A stretch of DNA of 64,000 nucleotides, taken from assembly GCA_965263345.1 (NCBI GenBank), contig CBDHHC010000016.1, positions 1-64,000 on the forward strand, written 5' to 3'. This DNA is from CBDHHC01 sp965263345. Lineage in GTDB: Bacteria; Pseudomonadota; Alphaproteobacteria; Rhizobiales; CBDHHC01. This document shows, piece by piece, positions 1-9,459 of this stretch. Both the position numbers and the translations under genes were made by a program. Positions within the stretch are counted from its first letter, which is position 1. Every line of letters starts with the position of its first letter. Under the pieces are notes generated by a model. That model saw nothing but the letters and a program-made list of their open reading frames with translations. It was not told the origin of the DNA and did not search any database.

Positions 1-2
1 GT

Positions 3-44
3 GCTGTCGCGGCAGCAGCAGCAAGTGCGAGACCTGCTGCTTAA
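3..44 (+). CDS. possible C-terminal tail of a gene entering from the left
   Basis: An open frame from the left edge ends in TAA at 42-44 and would encode an alanine-rich tail (AVAAAAASARPAA). Two other frames are also open here, so the frame choice rests only on the low-complexity alanine-rich composition and on the hairpin that follows. No function can be assigned. Confidence 0.3.
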   Translation, partial: AVAAAAASARPAA

Positions 45-58
45 GACTTTCCCAACTT

Positions 59-95
59 GATCAGAAGGTTTAATCTATAATTAGACCTCCTGATC
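59..95. terminator. hairpin between convergent genes
   Basis: Arms 59-69 and 85-95 pair at 10 of 11 positions around a 15-base loop. There is no clear T run. It lies where the left-edge reading frame (+) and the glyoxalase-fold gene (-) converge. The original stop codon of the minus-strand gene (81-83) falls in the loop. Confidence 0.45.
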
Positions 96-493
96 ACGAC
101 ACGCAAAACATATTTTATGACCATCAGGATCCTCTATATAAAACTCTTTCATATTCCGAGATTGTTTTTAAAATCACTTAAGCCGGAAACTTTTTTTGTT
201 TTAAATTCTTCATATAAAAAGTTAACTTGTTCTCCACGAATGTAACATCTCAGTTTTGGCGTCTGGCTAGCGTCTGAAATAATATGATAGTGAATTTCCA
301 TATTATCCCGAAAGAAAATGAGATAGTCTCCATCCTTTTCAATCTGAAAACCCAATTCTTTAGTATAAAATCTCTCCGTTCGCCGAATGTCTGTGGAATA
401 TAAAACAGGTATTGTTCGAGCAAATACATCAAGACACCCGATAACACGACGCGCATTTGGAAAAATGTTGGGGAAGGATTCGACTTTTCCCAT
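81..493 (-). pseudogene. VOC (glyoxalase/bleomycin resistance) family protein, frameshifted
   Basis: This is a small VOC-fold protein of the kind that covers dioxygenases and resistance proteins; its substrate is unknown. Residues 25-70 carry the typical N-terminal motif (IPVLYSTDIRRTERFY, then KELGFQIEKDGDYLIFF). The first frame stops at 149 after LGI. The conserved C-terminus (MKEFYIEDPDGHKICFACRD) continues in another frame to a TAA at 81-83. Two extra bases near 152-158, or one lost base, would explain the break. The start at 493 has AAAGG upstream. The annotated length after repair is about 137 residues, normal for the family. Whether the break is biological or a sequencing error cannot be told from the sequence. 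Confidence 0.75.
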
Positions 494-703
494 ATCATTT
501 ACCTTTCAAAGAACAAATTAAAATAGAATGTTATTCATATAACAAAAAAATATAGCTTTTAGACATTTAATAAAACGAATTTTTCTCATTAATATAAATG
601 CATAGTATGCAGTTCAAAAAACATTTATCCCCGTATAGAGTAAGGTCAAAGAATCTAAATAAAGACGAGAACCCCATATTGCTCATCTATTAACCAAGAG
701 TAG

Positions 704-1643
704 ATGTATGTTATGCATTTAAAAGAATTAGACGCTAACTTAATTGTCGTGCTGGATGCACTGTTAATTGATGCAAGTGTAACCAAAGCCGCAGAACGTC
801 TGGGCCGAAGTCCCTCTGCCGTGAGCCATGCGCTAGCAAACTTAAGACATATATTTGATGATCCGTTATTTGTCAGAGCCGGTCAAAAACTCGTACCCAC
901 ATCAAAAGCAGAAGCGTTAGCTCCTACAATTCATGTAATTGTCTCAGGCATGGAAAGTTTACTGAGGCCAGCCACACCGTTCGATCCAACAACACAACAA
1001 CGAAACTTTATAATGTGCTGTCGTGCACCGTTTGAAATCACACTGTTACACCAATTACGAAACTCTGTAAGAGAGCTAGCCCCAAATATTAAACTTGGCT
1101 GGCACCAGGTAAAACGGCCTCCAGAACTTTGATGACATGCGTCAAGGAAGAATCCATTTCCTGATTACACAAGGCAAACCCGAAGAAGATGCCGCCGATT
1201 TTCAATATAAAAAGCTGAAAAGCGATACATATCTAACAATCGCAAAAAGAAACCATCCTTTAGCAAATAAAAAATTATCCGCAATAGATTTCCAAAATGC
1301 TGACCATATAGTTTTTGCATCAAATAACCGGTCAACAACTCCCTATGAGAAACACTTAATGTCACAAAACATTAATCTAGACAAAACAGTAGAAGCCTCA
1401 TCCGCATTTGTTGGAATATTTATCGCACTAGAGTCAGAAGCTCTGGTGACGTTGCCCAAAACAACAATTGATATAATTAAAAAATATATCCCAATATCTG
1501 AGATAAAACAGCCATTCCCAGAATTACTCGTATCGAATTATCTTGTATGGCACAAAAGTCATGACCGCGATGAGTGCCATGAATGGGTAAGAGAAAAGCT
1601 GATTGAATTAGGTACAGAAACTAATAAAAAAGCGAGCAAGTAA
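704..1643 (+). pseudogene. LysR family transcriptional regulator, frameshifted
   Basis: The first frame (704-1132) carries the N-terminal winged helix-turn-helix of LysR regulators: ELDANLIVVLDALL, then SVTKAAERLGRSPSAVSHAL and LRHIFDDPLFVR. It also holds the start of the effector-binding domain. The second frame (1137-1643) continues that domain, beginning in-frame as NFDDMRQGRIHFLIT. One extra base between about 1110 and 1130 separates them. Together they give about 310 residues, the usual LysR length. An ATG at 713 (MHLKELDANL) is an equally good start. The regulator is not divergent to an obvious target; it is flanked by two other broken genes, so its regulon is unclear. Confidence 0.85.
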
Positions 1644-1655
1644 AACCAATTATAT

Positions 1656-2115
1656 TTAATTAGTAATAACTTCACCTTGCAAACTCATATCAGCCTGATG
1701 CAGAGCATAAGCAAAACTTTCAGCCGAATTCAGAACAGGTTCAATCTCATCTGTTCCCAAAAGCGTAGAGGCACAAGCTTGCAAAGCGGGACAATGATTA
1801 TGCTGACTGGCTGCAATCAATGATATAGCTGTACACTCATCTTGACAAAAAGCATTGACAATCAATGGGCGCACAATCAATTTTACGTTTAGAACAGGAA
1901 CAAACAGTCTGCACCCAAAATGCAAGCTCATTCACAATAGGCTTTGCTTTTGCAACGCCCAGGGTTTTCGAATAATGGTCCCAACCTGTACCCCAACAGC
2001 TAATATCACCATTTTGATACCCGGCGAGCCAGCACCGAAAACCAAAACCAACCAACTGCTCAGCTGAATTCAATTCATTTATACGGACGCGTAAATTTCG
2101 AGGATTACCTTGCAT
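1656..2115 (-). pseudogene. cysteine-rich protein of unknown function, frameshifted
   Basis: Two overlapping minus-strand frames join into one protein of about 150 residues. The first frame begins MQGNPRNLRVRINELNS and runs through FWVQTVCSCSKRKIDC. The second continues NAFCQDECTAISLIAAS and ends GEVITN. The switch lies near 1855-1875. Nine or so cysteines, including CSCS and CQDEC, suggest metal binding or disulfides. No signal peptide is visible. I do not recognise the family. It sits tail-to-tail with the LysR gene. Confidence 0.5.
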
Positions 2116-2198
2116 TTAGATTTATCTCTATCACAAATTGACTGATATAGGACCTTGAGCATACCAATGCTCAAGGTCAATAGATTATATCAAAAACA

Positions 2199-3264
2199 TT
2201 AAGAGCTTGGTCCGTCATTAAATTGAACTTCGTCAACTAACTCACTGGCGCGTTTACGAAGTTTGGCAATTTGCTCTAATGAAATCGCGTCAGACTTAAA
2301 CTCACCCCAGGATTTTACAAGCTTCGACCATGCAACACCATCTTTTACAGGGTATTCATAATTCACTTCAGAATAAATTTTTTGAGCGTCATCACCTGAC
2401 AGAAACTCCATAAGTTTAAGCGCATTCTCTTTATTCGGAGCATATTTAGGCTAAGACCATTCCAGAAAGGTTGATATGTGTTCCTCGATCTTTGGTGTTA
2501 GGGAATAAGATTTTGACAGAATCAGCCCATTTTTTCTGCTCCGGCTTTTTCTCATTCAATTGCATTTTACCCATGTAATAAGTATTACCGATTGCAATAT
2601 CACATTCTCCAGCATATACACTTTTCACCTGAGCACGATCATTACCTGATGGTTTACGAGCTAGATTGACTTTCAATCCTTCAAGCCATTTTTTCGCTTT
2701 CACTTCATCAGAGTTTGCAATCATAGATGCAATCATTGCAACATTATAAACATGCTGACCTGAACGAATACAAATCTTACCTTTCCACTTTGGATCAGCA
2801 AGCTCTTCATAAGTAATAGCATCTTGTGTCACGCGTTCTTTTGAAACATAAGCAACTCGAGCCCTTTTCGTTAACCCAAACCATTCACCTTTAGGATCAC
2901 GATAATGTGCGGGAATATTTTCATTCAAAGTATTAGATGTAACAGCTTGTGACACACCTAGCTTAACAGCTTTAGTCAAGCGCCCGATATCAACAGTTAA
3001 CAAAACATCTGCGGGACTATTTTTACCTTCAGCAGCCATTCGCTCAATTAAACCTTTTTTAGCAAAAATCACATTGACTTTAATACCTGTCTTTTTTGTA
3101 AAAGCTTCAAACAAAGGATTTACCAAATAAGGCTGACGATAAGAATAAACGTTAATTTCACCTGCTGCTTGAACAAATGTCGTAAATAAGAAACTGAACA
3201 ACACAGAAAGCATTGCACAGCGAAAGCTAAGAATAGTATTTATTTTTTTCATTTTCTTCTCCAA
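2199..3264 (-). pseudogene. Fe(III) ABC transporter substrate-binding protein, frameshifted
   Basis: This is the periplasmic ferric-iron binding component of an FbpA/FutA-type ABC importer. A signal peptide ends at about residue 33 (TTFVQAAGE). The mature start EINVYSYRQPYLVNPLF and the iron-binding tyrosine pair in GNTYYMGKM are typical of the family. The frame stops at 2447 after SGMVLA. Removing one T near 2449 restores KYAPNKENALKLMEFLSGD, which continues to 2199. Repaired length is about 354 residues, normal for the family. No permease or ATPase gene is nearby, so the protein would depend on partners elsewhere. Confidence 0.88.
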
Positions 3265-3654
3265 TAGACGGGGTCAAAAGCCCGATATTAGATCCTCACT
3301 ACCCACTATAGATAGCAACTAACACAGCAAAGAAGCCATTTGTCTTAAATCATGTCAAGTGTTCATAATAACAAGAAAATGCAAAAATAAGCTTATTATT
3401 CAACATATTAGAACTATTCTAAAAAAATAATATAGTGAACCCAAATGGGTATATCTTTTAAAATTAAAGTTTTTCAATATCTTAAATAGACAGTGTATAA
3501 TGTTTATAAATAATTGTAACAATAAATTTGAGCAAATTCTTCAATAAAGGAAAATTTTGAGAACAAAACCAATTAATGAAAGATATGCACTATTATAGAT
3601 GCACACCTTTCACATTACAAAGAATATGTATATTAAAACATTCAGAATTAAATT
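3265..3654. other. intergenic region, no gene seen
   Basis: Very AT-rich spacer between the ferric-binding protein gene and the glycosyltransferase gene. It must hold the promoter of the ferric-binding protein (reading left). A TTGACA-like hexamer lies near 3353-3358 on the minus strand, but I see no well-spaced -10 partner and no clear Fur or Irr site. Confidence 0.4.
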
Positions 3655-5385
3655 TTAAGATTGAGGACACTTAAAAATAGTTGCTGTAAATTCAACAAAT
3701 AGAGGTTTTGTTGGCTCAAAGTTCTTAACGAGCTTACAACGACGAGAAACTTCTTTGTAAAAATTGCTAATCAATGCAACATCTGAAGCCTCTCTAGTTT
3801 TACGGTCTCCTAAAACAAAAACTGAAAAACCTCTTTTTAGCCAATAATCAAGTTTCCACTCTTCTTTCTGTAATGGCCAGTTATGTGCTTTCATAGCCTC
3901 ACCTAATGTATCATCATCAGTATTCTCAAGGCCCCAGAAAGCAACAGGCAAATTATAATAATTTATGGCATCTGGATCATTTCGTGCGACCAGGTTTTCT
4001 GCCGCTTGTTCTGGTAACTTAACTTTGTACTTTTTAGCCAGTCTTTCACTTCTTTTTTGATCCATGTCCCGCATTTCTTGCGTCTGAGGAGAATGCATGG
4101 TTATCGAAACAATCATCTTAGTATTATCAGATTTATAATTTTGATTGAGAAACTCTTCCACACTAAAGATAATTGGCTTCGCCAAAGCTTGCTTCATAAC
4201 AACGAAACTACCAAAAACAGAAAGAAGTCCGACCACAACAGCTAAAACTAACCCAACAGATCTATATAAACTTTCTTTATGCTGAAGTATTATGCAAATC
4301 ATCAGTGCAACAAATAATTGCATAAGAACCATATATGGAACCCATAAACCTGGTTGTTGACGCCCTCCTGATAGATAAATTACCATGAAAGTTGCAAAGG
4401 TAACGGCTCCCCAAAACGAGAATAGAAGCCATTTCTCATTTTCAAAAAAACCATCCCTGAAGATAAAAAATGGAAATGTAAAAAATAAAAGGACAACAAG
4501 AAAATTAATGCCTCCGCCAGTATCACTCATAATCTCCCACCACTTGGCGATACCGGAAGAAAGATCAATCGTTTCTCGAATTGACATCACTGATTGTATC
4601 TTTTGATAATCTAAAAAATTCTGGAAATCTAAAAGAATACCAATATTAAAAATTATTCCAGAAATGAGTGCTGCAAGCGTTATGAACAGCGCTGAACGCC
4701 CTAATAAAACAAGATCTTGATATTTTTGATAGAATAAGAAAGCAAATAAAGCTGCAGAGGGAATAAGAATGAATATATAAGACTGCTTAAAACTTAAAGC
4801 CAATGAGATTGAGAGGCCTAACAACAAATCCCACATTGTGGAATTGGGAGCTTTCATTTTTTTCAAAGCGACATAAACAACAAGAACACCACAAGCAGCA
4901 AGTGGAATATCACTCTTAGCAATATGAGAGAGTAGCACCATACCTGGAATAAAAACACCAAACAAACCTGCAAGCAATGAATACTGTTTATTTATTCCAA
5001 CCTCTCTAGCAATCAAATAAAACAAAGGAGCAACTCCCGCCGCAATGAATGCAACTAACAAACGTGCTGTAATATAAAAAGGAGTTGGATCTGAAAAATA
5101 TTGCGCGCGAAAATCTGCCAGATCATACCAAATCGATAGCACACGCCCCATACAATAAAGGATACCAAAAGCAACAGCTGTGAGATAATTTAACAGCGGC
5201 GGATAAAAATGTTGCCCAGGAACCAACTGTCCAGAAAGCGCTTTCGCGGCATCATTAATTCTTTCATCACCAAATAGGTAACCGTAATTAACCCCAATAG
5301 CCCTAATTATAAATGCAAGAAGAAATAAAAGTAAAAGCTTATTGACTTCACTTAAATTTAGAATGCGGTCCATCATTATTTTCAT
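3655..5385 (-). CDS. membrane glycosyltransferase, GT39/ArnT-like
   Basis: Inner-membrane glycosyltransferase of the PMT/ArnT superfamily (576 residues), which transfers sugar from a polyprenyl-phosphate carrier to lipid or protein acceptors on the periplasmic side. The first helix is followed by the acidic loop YLFGDERINDAAK, where this superfamily keeps its catalytic Asp/Glu. About 11 to 12 hydrophobic segments follow, then a soluble C-terminal domain of about 170 residues. The gene lies 60 bases downstream of an SMR-type membrane protein, a pairing that recalls ArnT with ArnE/ArnF. The acceptor and sugar are unknown. Confidence 0.75.
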   Translation of the reverse strand: MKIMMDRILNLSEVNKLLLLFLLAFIIRAIGVNYGYLFGDERINDAAKALSGQLVPGQHFYPPLLNYLTAVAFGILYCMGRVLSIWYDLADFRAQYFSDPTPFYITARLLVAFIAAGVAPLFYLIAREVGINKQYSLLAGLFGVFIPGMVLLSHIAKSDIPLAACGVLVVYVALKKMKAPNSTMWDLLLGLSISLALSFKQSYIFILIPSAALFAFLFYQKYQDLVLLGRSALFITLAALISGIIFNIGILLDFQNFLDYQKIQSVMSIRETIDLSSGIAKWWEIMSDTGGGINFLVVLLFFTFPFFIFRDGFFENEKWLLFSFWGAVTFATFMVIYLSGGRQQPGLWVPYMVLMQLFVALMICIILQHKESLYRSVGLVLAVVVGLLSVFGSFVVMKQALAKPIIFSVEEFLNQNYKSDNTKMIVSITMHSPQTQEMRDMDQKRSERLAKKYKVKLPEQAAENLVARNDPDAINYYNLPVAFWGLENTDDDTLGEAMKAHNWPLQKEEWKLDYWLKRGFSVFVLGDRKTREASDVALISNFYKEVSRRCKLVKNFEPTKPLFVEFTATIFKCPQS

Positions 5386-5445
5386 TTTTTAACCTATTAA
5401 GGATTAGATATAAAATTAATTAACAGCAAAAAGCCGAAGGGTAGA

Positions 5446-5850
5446 CTAAGCCGAACTTTGAGATACCAGAATAATCCCGATAACAATTGTTATAATTCCA
5501 GCAATACGGAAAAAATCCAATTGTTCATTAAAGAAAAAATTCCCACCAACAGCAGTAATCACCAGTCCAAGAGCAATAAAAGGATAAGCCTGCGAAACAT
5601 CAATCTTTGACAAAACAAATAACCAGACGAGTACACTAATCCCAAAACAAAAGATCCCAGAGACAATAAAAGGAGAAGAAATAACAGCTATAATCACAGA
5701 GATCACAGTTGGATTATTATTCAAAACAGCCTGCATAGCAGGGGCAGACATTCCCGCCTTCATAAGAAGCTGAGCGATTGCAGTTAAAGAAACGCTCATT
5801 AAAATAAAACCAATAAACCACGCAGACATTATCCCACTTGCCCCACTCAT
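5446..5850 (-). CDS. four-helix SMR/EamA-type membrane protein (ArnE/F-like)
   Basis: A 134-residue protein with four hydrophobic segments, matching the small multidrug resistance and ArnE/ArnF fold. The end of helix 1 has the typical QLLMKAG, and helix 4 is preceded by FFNEQLDFFRIAGI, as in undecaprenyl-phosphate-sugar flippase subunits. It is transcribed ahead of the GT39-type gene, which suggests that it moves the lipid-linked sugar donor across the membrane for that enzyme. A drug exporter role is less likely from context but not excluded. Confidence 0.7.
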   Translation of the reverse strand: MSGASGIMSAWFIGFILMSVSLTAIAQLLMKAGMSAPAMQAVLNNNPTVISVIIAVISSPFIVSGIFCFGISVLVWLFVLSKIDVSQAYPFIALGLVITAVGGNFFFNEQLDFFRIAGIITIVIGIILVSQSSA

Positions 5851-6177
5851 AATATTTTGAAATTAATAGATATTACGACAAGAATCTCAGTAAATTAGAT
5901 ATCCCATCATAATATATCAAATAAATGAACGTATCCTAAAATATTGATTGAAATAGATAAAGAGTCCAAATGGTCACTGTAGCGATAATAACCGATGAAA
6001 TAAGACCTAAACGGAATAGAAAAATTAAGAATATATTTTAAGCAAACTTAAAAATTTACAATAAAAACGATAAAATATAAGAAATATCTAGCTTTCAAGG
6101 AGATATTGGCATCTCTATTGTAATGAATCGAAAATTAGGTTAAAAAGCCGCTCTACCATACAAATAATCAAAAATTA
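5851..6177. other. intergenic region upstream of tRNA-Thr
   Basis: AT-rich spacer carrying the leftward promoter of the SMR-type gene and the rightward promoter of tRNA-Thr. No open frame with coding character and no repeat element was seen. Confidence 0.4.
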
Positions 6178-6252
6178 GCCGCTGTAGCTCAGTGGTAGAG
6201 CGCACCCTTGGTAAGGGTGAGGCCGGGAGTTCAATTCTCCCCAGCGGCACCA
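6178..6252 (+). tRNA. tRNA-Thr (anticodon GGT)
   Basis: A complete cloverleaf can be drawn: acceptor arms GCCGCTG and CAGCGGC, D arm GCTC-AGTGGTAGA-GCGC, anticodon stem ACCC/GGGT with loop TTGGTAA, and the T arm containing GTTCAATTC. The CCA end is encoded at 6250-6252. The anticodon GGT reads ACC and ACT threonine codons. No integrated element is seen next to it. Confidence 0.97.
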
Positions 6253-6325
6253 TCTAAAGTCATTGAACCACGAAAACGGCACACAATGCATGCCTTTATG
6301 TAACAATTTAATAAATCTACCAAAC

Positions 6326-7357
6326 TCACTCACGAAGATCATAAATTCTCATAATAAAAGGAATAAGGAATGTAAGCAGCAATAGTCTTGTCACATGATG
6401 AGCGGCAACAAAACTTGGCTCAGCATCTAACAACACGGCCATTGCAGCCATTGACTCCAAACCACCTGGTGCAAATGCGATAAGAAGCTGAGTGATAGGA
6501 ACATCGACAAACCAAGACGCGATATATGCTGCCAAAATCGATAAAATAATTGCATTAAGAGTAATAATCATACCAGCATAAAGCCCCTGATGAAAAACTT
6601 TAAAGCTTATCCCGTTAAAACGGGTACCAATGAGAGTTCCCATCAATAAGAAAGCTGGTATAGAAAGCCAATCGGGAAGGTGGCCAGGAGTTAAATTGCT
6701 AAGATGGCTTGCTGTCGAAATAAACATGCCCCCCAATAAAAAAGCTGCAGGTATATTTATTTTTTTCAAAAACCAACCACACAAAACTGAACCAACGAAA
6801 ACTAATAGAAGATCCTGATAACTTAAATAATTCAATGTCGTTTGTGATACAGTAAGCTCACCACCATTTAAGAACAACACGATAAACGGGACGATCAATG
6901 TTAATGCAAGAACTCTTATGCTTTGCACCAATATCACTTGTTGAACATTCGCATGGCTATCAACGCTTAATCCAATAATGTAGCTCAAATGTCCTGGTGA
7001 AGATGCTAAAACCGCTGATCGAATATCATAACTAAATATATTCCGTAAAAGTGTAATCCCAGACCATAAGATCAAAAAAAGAAGTATTATCAGTATAATA
7101 ATGCCAATCGGCCATTGTATTGCATTATCAATAACATCGGGGGTAACTGATGTACCCATACCTATCCCGATAAAAATAAAACAAGTATCACGTAGAACAG
7201 AGGGAATACTCATCTTTATACCAGCCAAACAAGCCAGTGACACGATAAGTGCCGGACCAGTAAGGAAGGGAGCTGGAAACTTTAACAAGACAGCAACAAC
7301 AAGACCAATACCACCCCAAACAATTGCGATTGAGGCATCTCTGACAACCTTATACAT
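6326..7357 (-). CDS. AbrB family membrane protein
   Basis: A 343-residue protein with about ten hydrophobic segments arranged as two similar halves, as in the AbrB/AbrB-duplication family often annotated as putative ammonia monooxygenase regulators or transporters. The repeated family signatures are SSPGHLSYIIGLS in the first half and FAPGGLESMAAMAVLLDAEPSFVAAHHV in the second. It starts 8 bases after the end of tctA, so it is the last gene of the tctC-tctB-tctA operon. The link suggests transport of, or tolerance to, the same substrate; the true function is not established. Confidence 0.8.
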   Translation of the reverse strand: MYKVVRDASIAIVWGGIGLVVAVLLKFPAPFLTGPALIVSLACLAGIKMSIPSVLRDTCFIFIGIGMGTSVTPDVIDNAIQWPIGIIILIILLFLILWSGITLLRNIFSYDIRSAVLASSPGHLSYIIGLSVDSHANVQQVILVQSIRVLALTLIVPFIVLFLNGGELTVSQTTLNYLSYQDLLLVFVGSVLCGWFLKKINIPAAFLLGGMFISTASHLSNLTPGHLPDWLSIPAFLLMGTLIGTRFNGISFKVFHQGLYAGMIITLNAIILSILAAYIASWFVDVPITQLLIAFAPGGLESMAAMAVLLDAEPSFVAAHHVTRLLLLTFLIPFIMRIYDLRE

Positions 7358-7365
7358 ATAACTTG

Positions 7366-8900
7366 TTAACCGCCTTCACCTGCTTTATCCGCGCCTTTTC
7401 GTAACTTATTAAAAAGCGGCAAAAGCATAGGTATAAACAATACAAGTGCAGCAATTAAAAGAATGCTAAATGTAAGTTCCCGTTCCCATAAGAATGACCA
7501 GCTGTCATTATTAATTAATAATGCCCTTCGTAAATTTTCTTCCATCATCCCTCCAAGAATAAAACCCAAAATCATAGGGGCCATAGGGAAATCAAGGAAA
7601 CGTAAAATAACCGCAACAACAGCAAAGATAACCATCAACTGAATATCAAATGTATTAAAACTTACGAAATAAACACCAATCAAAGAGAAAAACAAAATTA
7701 GGGGTAACAAAAACCGAGAGGGGATAGCCAATATCTTCGCAATATAAGGAATGAGAGGAAGATTAAGAATCAGCAAAATAATATTGCCAATCCACATAGA
7801 AACAATAACCGACCAAAAAACCTCAGGCTGATCAATGTACAACCTTGGGCCCGGTTGTATCCCATAACTAATAAGTGCCCCTAACATGATTGCCGTTGTG
7901 CCCGAACCAGGAATACCCAATGTTAATAAAGGAACAAAAGATCCTGTCGCAGCTGCATTATTCGCGGTTTCTGGAGCCGCTAATCCGCGTACGGAACCCT
8001 TACCAATTGTGCTCCTTTTTTTGGACCAGCCAGACGTTGTTCTGTGCCATAAGCAAGAAAGCTTGCAATTGTTGCTCCTGCTCCAGGCAAGACACCTATA
8101 AGAAAACCAAGTATTGAAGAACGCCCTATAACAGGGACCATCTCAACCACTTCCTTTTTGCTCACGGCCATTGATCCTAGGTTTTGAGAAGCCTGTTCTT
8201 CTTCTAAACGTTTCTCATCGTTTCGTGGTTTCAAAATAGCAATAAGAGCTTCAGAAAGAGCAAATGTTGCCATAACAAGCAAAAGAAAAGAAATCCCGTC
8301 AACCAAATCTAATATTCCAAGAGTGAAACGTGGCACCCCTTGTGTTTGATCTGTACCAACTGTGGACAGCATCAAACCAACAACAGTCATAAGTAAAGCC
8401 TTTAATATGCCCCCTGCCCCTGCAAAAGCAGACACTGCAACAAGGCCTAACACCATTAAGGCAAAATAATCTGTTGATTGAAAAGCAAGCGAGACATGCG
8501 CAAGTGACGGAGCCGCAAGTAACAAAAACAGTGCAGCAATCACACCACCGGAAAAAGAAGAATAAGCAGCTATAGCTAGGGCTTTCCCGGCTTTACCTTG
8601 CTTTGCCATGGGATACCCATCAAATGACGAAGCCACTGTACTGGCAACACCAGGGGCATTAATTAAAATTGATGAGGTGGATCCCCCAAAAATAGCTCCA
8701 TAATAAACTGCAGCCATAAGAATGATGCCAGCCGAGGGGTCAAGATTTGCTGCAATAGGGATCATCAGCGCGATGGCTGACATAGGACCTAACCCTGGCA
8801 ACATACCAATAAATGTCCCGACCAAACATCCTAACATAACAAAAAGAAGATTCTGAAATGATAAAGCGGTAGTTAGACCTATAATAATACCTTCAAGCAC
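7366..8900 (-). pseudogene. tctA: tripartite tricarboxylate transporter large subunit TctA, frameshifted
   Basis: Large permease (about ten helices) of a tripartite tricarboxylate transporter, driven by the cation gradient. The GTG start at 8900 has GAGGAG seven bases upstream. The N-terminus MLPGLGPMSAIALM and the C-terminal block IPGSGTTAIMLGALISYG are family hallmarks. The frame breaks near 8005 after KKGAQ. Adding back one base there gives FGKGSVRGLAAPETANNAAA and restores one protein of about 511 residues, the usual length. Homologous motifs on both sides of the break make the frameshift certain. It is unclear whether this is gene decay or a base-calling error in a homopolymer. Confidence 0.92.
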
Positions 8901-8903
8901 AAT

Positions 8904-9407
8904 CTAACTCCTCTGCTTCATAAATTCAGGTAAAGGTTCAATAAAAACATCAAGACCCTGTGTCATAAGAAGCCAAAAAAGAACGACAAGAGGAACAGAC
9001 GCAAGTATAAGTTTGAAAGGATTTCGCTCACCTAAAATGAGATAACCAATAATGAGAAATAAAGAAGTAGAAAGCAAAAAACCCAAAGGACGAATAAGAA
9101 ACCCATATGATGACATTAAAATAAGAAAAACTATACAACTCAACCAGTTATATCCTCGAAAGTCGGGGGTCTCTTTAGAACTTGGAAAAAATAGTATGAG
9201 CAAAGATAAGCCTATTGCCATCACAGCTAAAATTTCAGGCATAGTTCTGGCATGAAAAGCTACATTTTCTTGAAAGGGTAACAGTTTAATATCTTGGCTT
9301 AAGACACTATAGACAATCGAGAAAATAAGGAGCAATAAAGCACCAATACGATCTTTTGAAAAAAGCATAACAATCACAATAATTTTTAGAGAAAAGATAA
9401 GTGACAC
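8904..9407 (-). CDS. tctB: tripartite tricarboxylate transporter small subunit TctB
   Basis: Small four-helix membrane subunit (167 residues) that pairs with TctA. It has the KDRIGALLLLIFSIVY opening and the GYLILGERNPFKLI segment typical of TctB. The GTG at 9407 follows AGGTGG at four bases spacing and is preferred; an ATG at 9368 (MLFSKDRIG) is the alternative. It ends 3 bases before tctA, so the two are probably translationally coupled. Confidence 0.85.
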   Translation of the reverse strand: MSLIFSLKIIVIVMLFSKDRIGALLLLIFSIVYSVLSQDIKLLPFQENVAFHARTMPEILAVMAIGLSLLILFFPSSKETPDFRGYNWLSCIVFLILMSSYGFLIRPLGFLLSTSLFLIIGYLILGERNPFKLILASVPLVVLFWLLMTQGLDVFIEPLPEFMKQRS

Positions 9408-9459
9408 ACTATGCCACCTCTATATTGAACAGATGTGACATAGTCTTTGTTTCAAATCA

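Noticed and set aside
250..498. 82-residue open frame on the minus strand as a separate gene
   Set aside because: It overlaps the VOC-family frame, has no family motifs and no ribosome binding site of its own.
6178..6252. tRNA-Thr as an integration site of a genomic island
   Set aside because: No integrase gene and no duplicated tRNA 3' end was found on either side.
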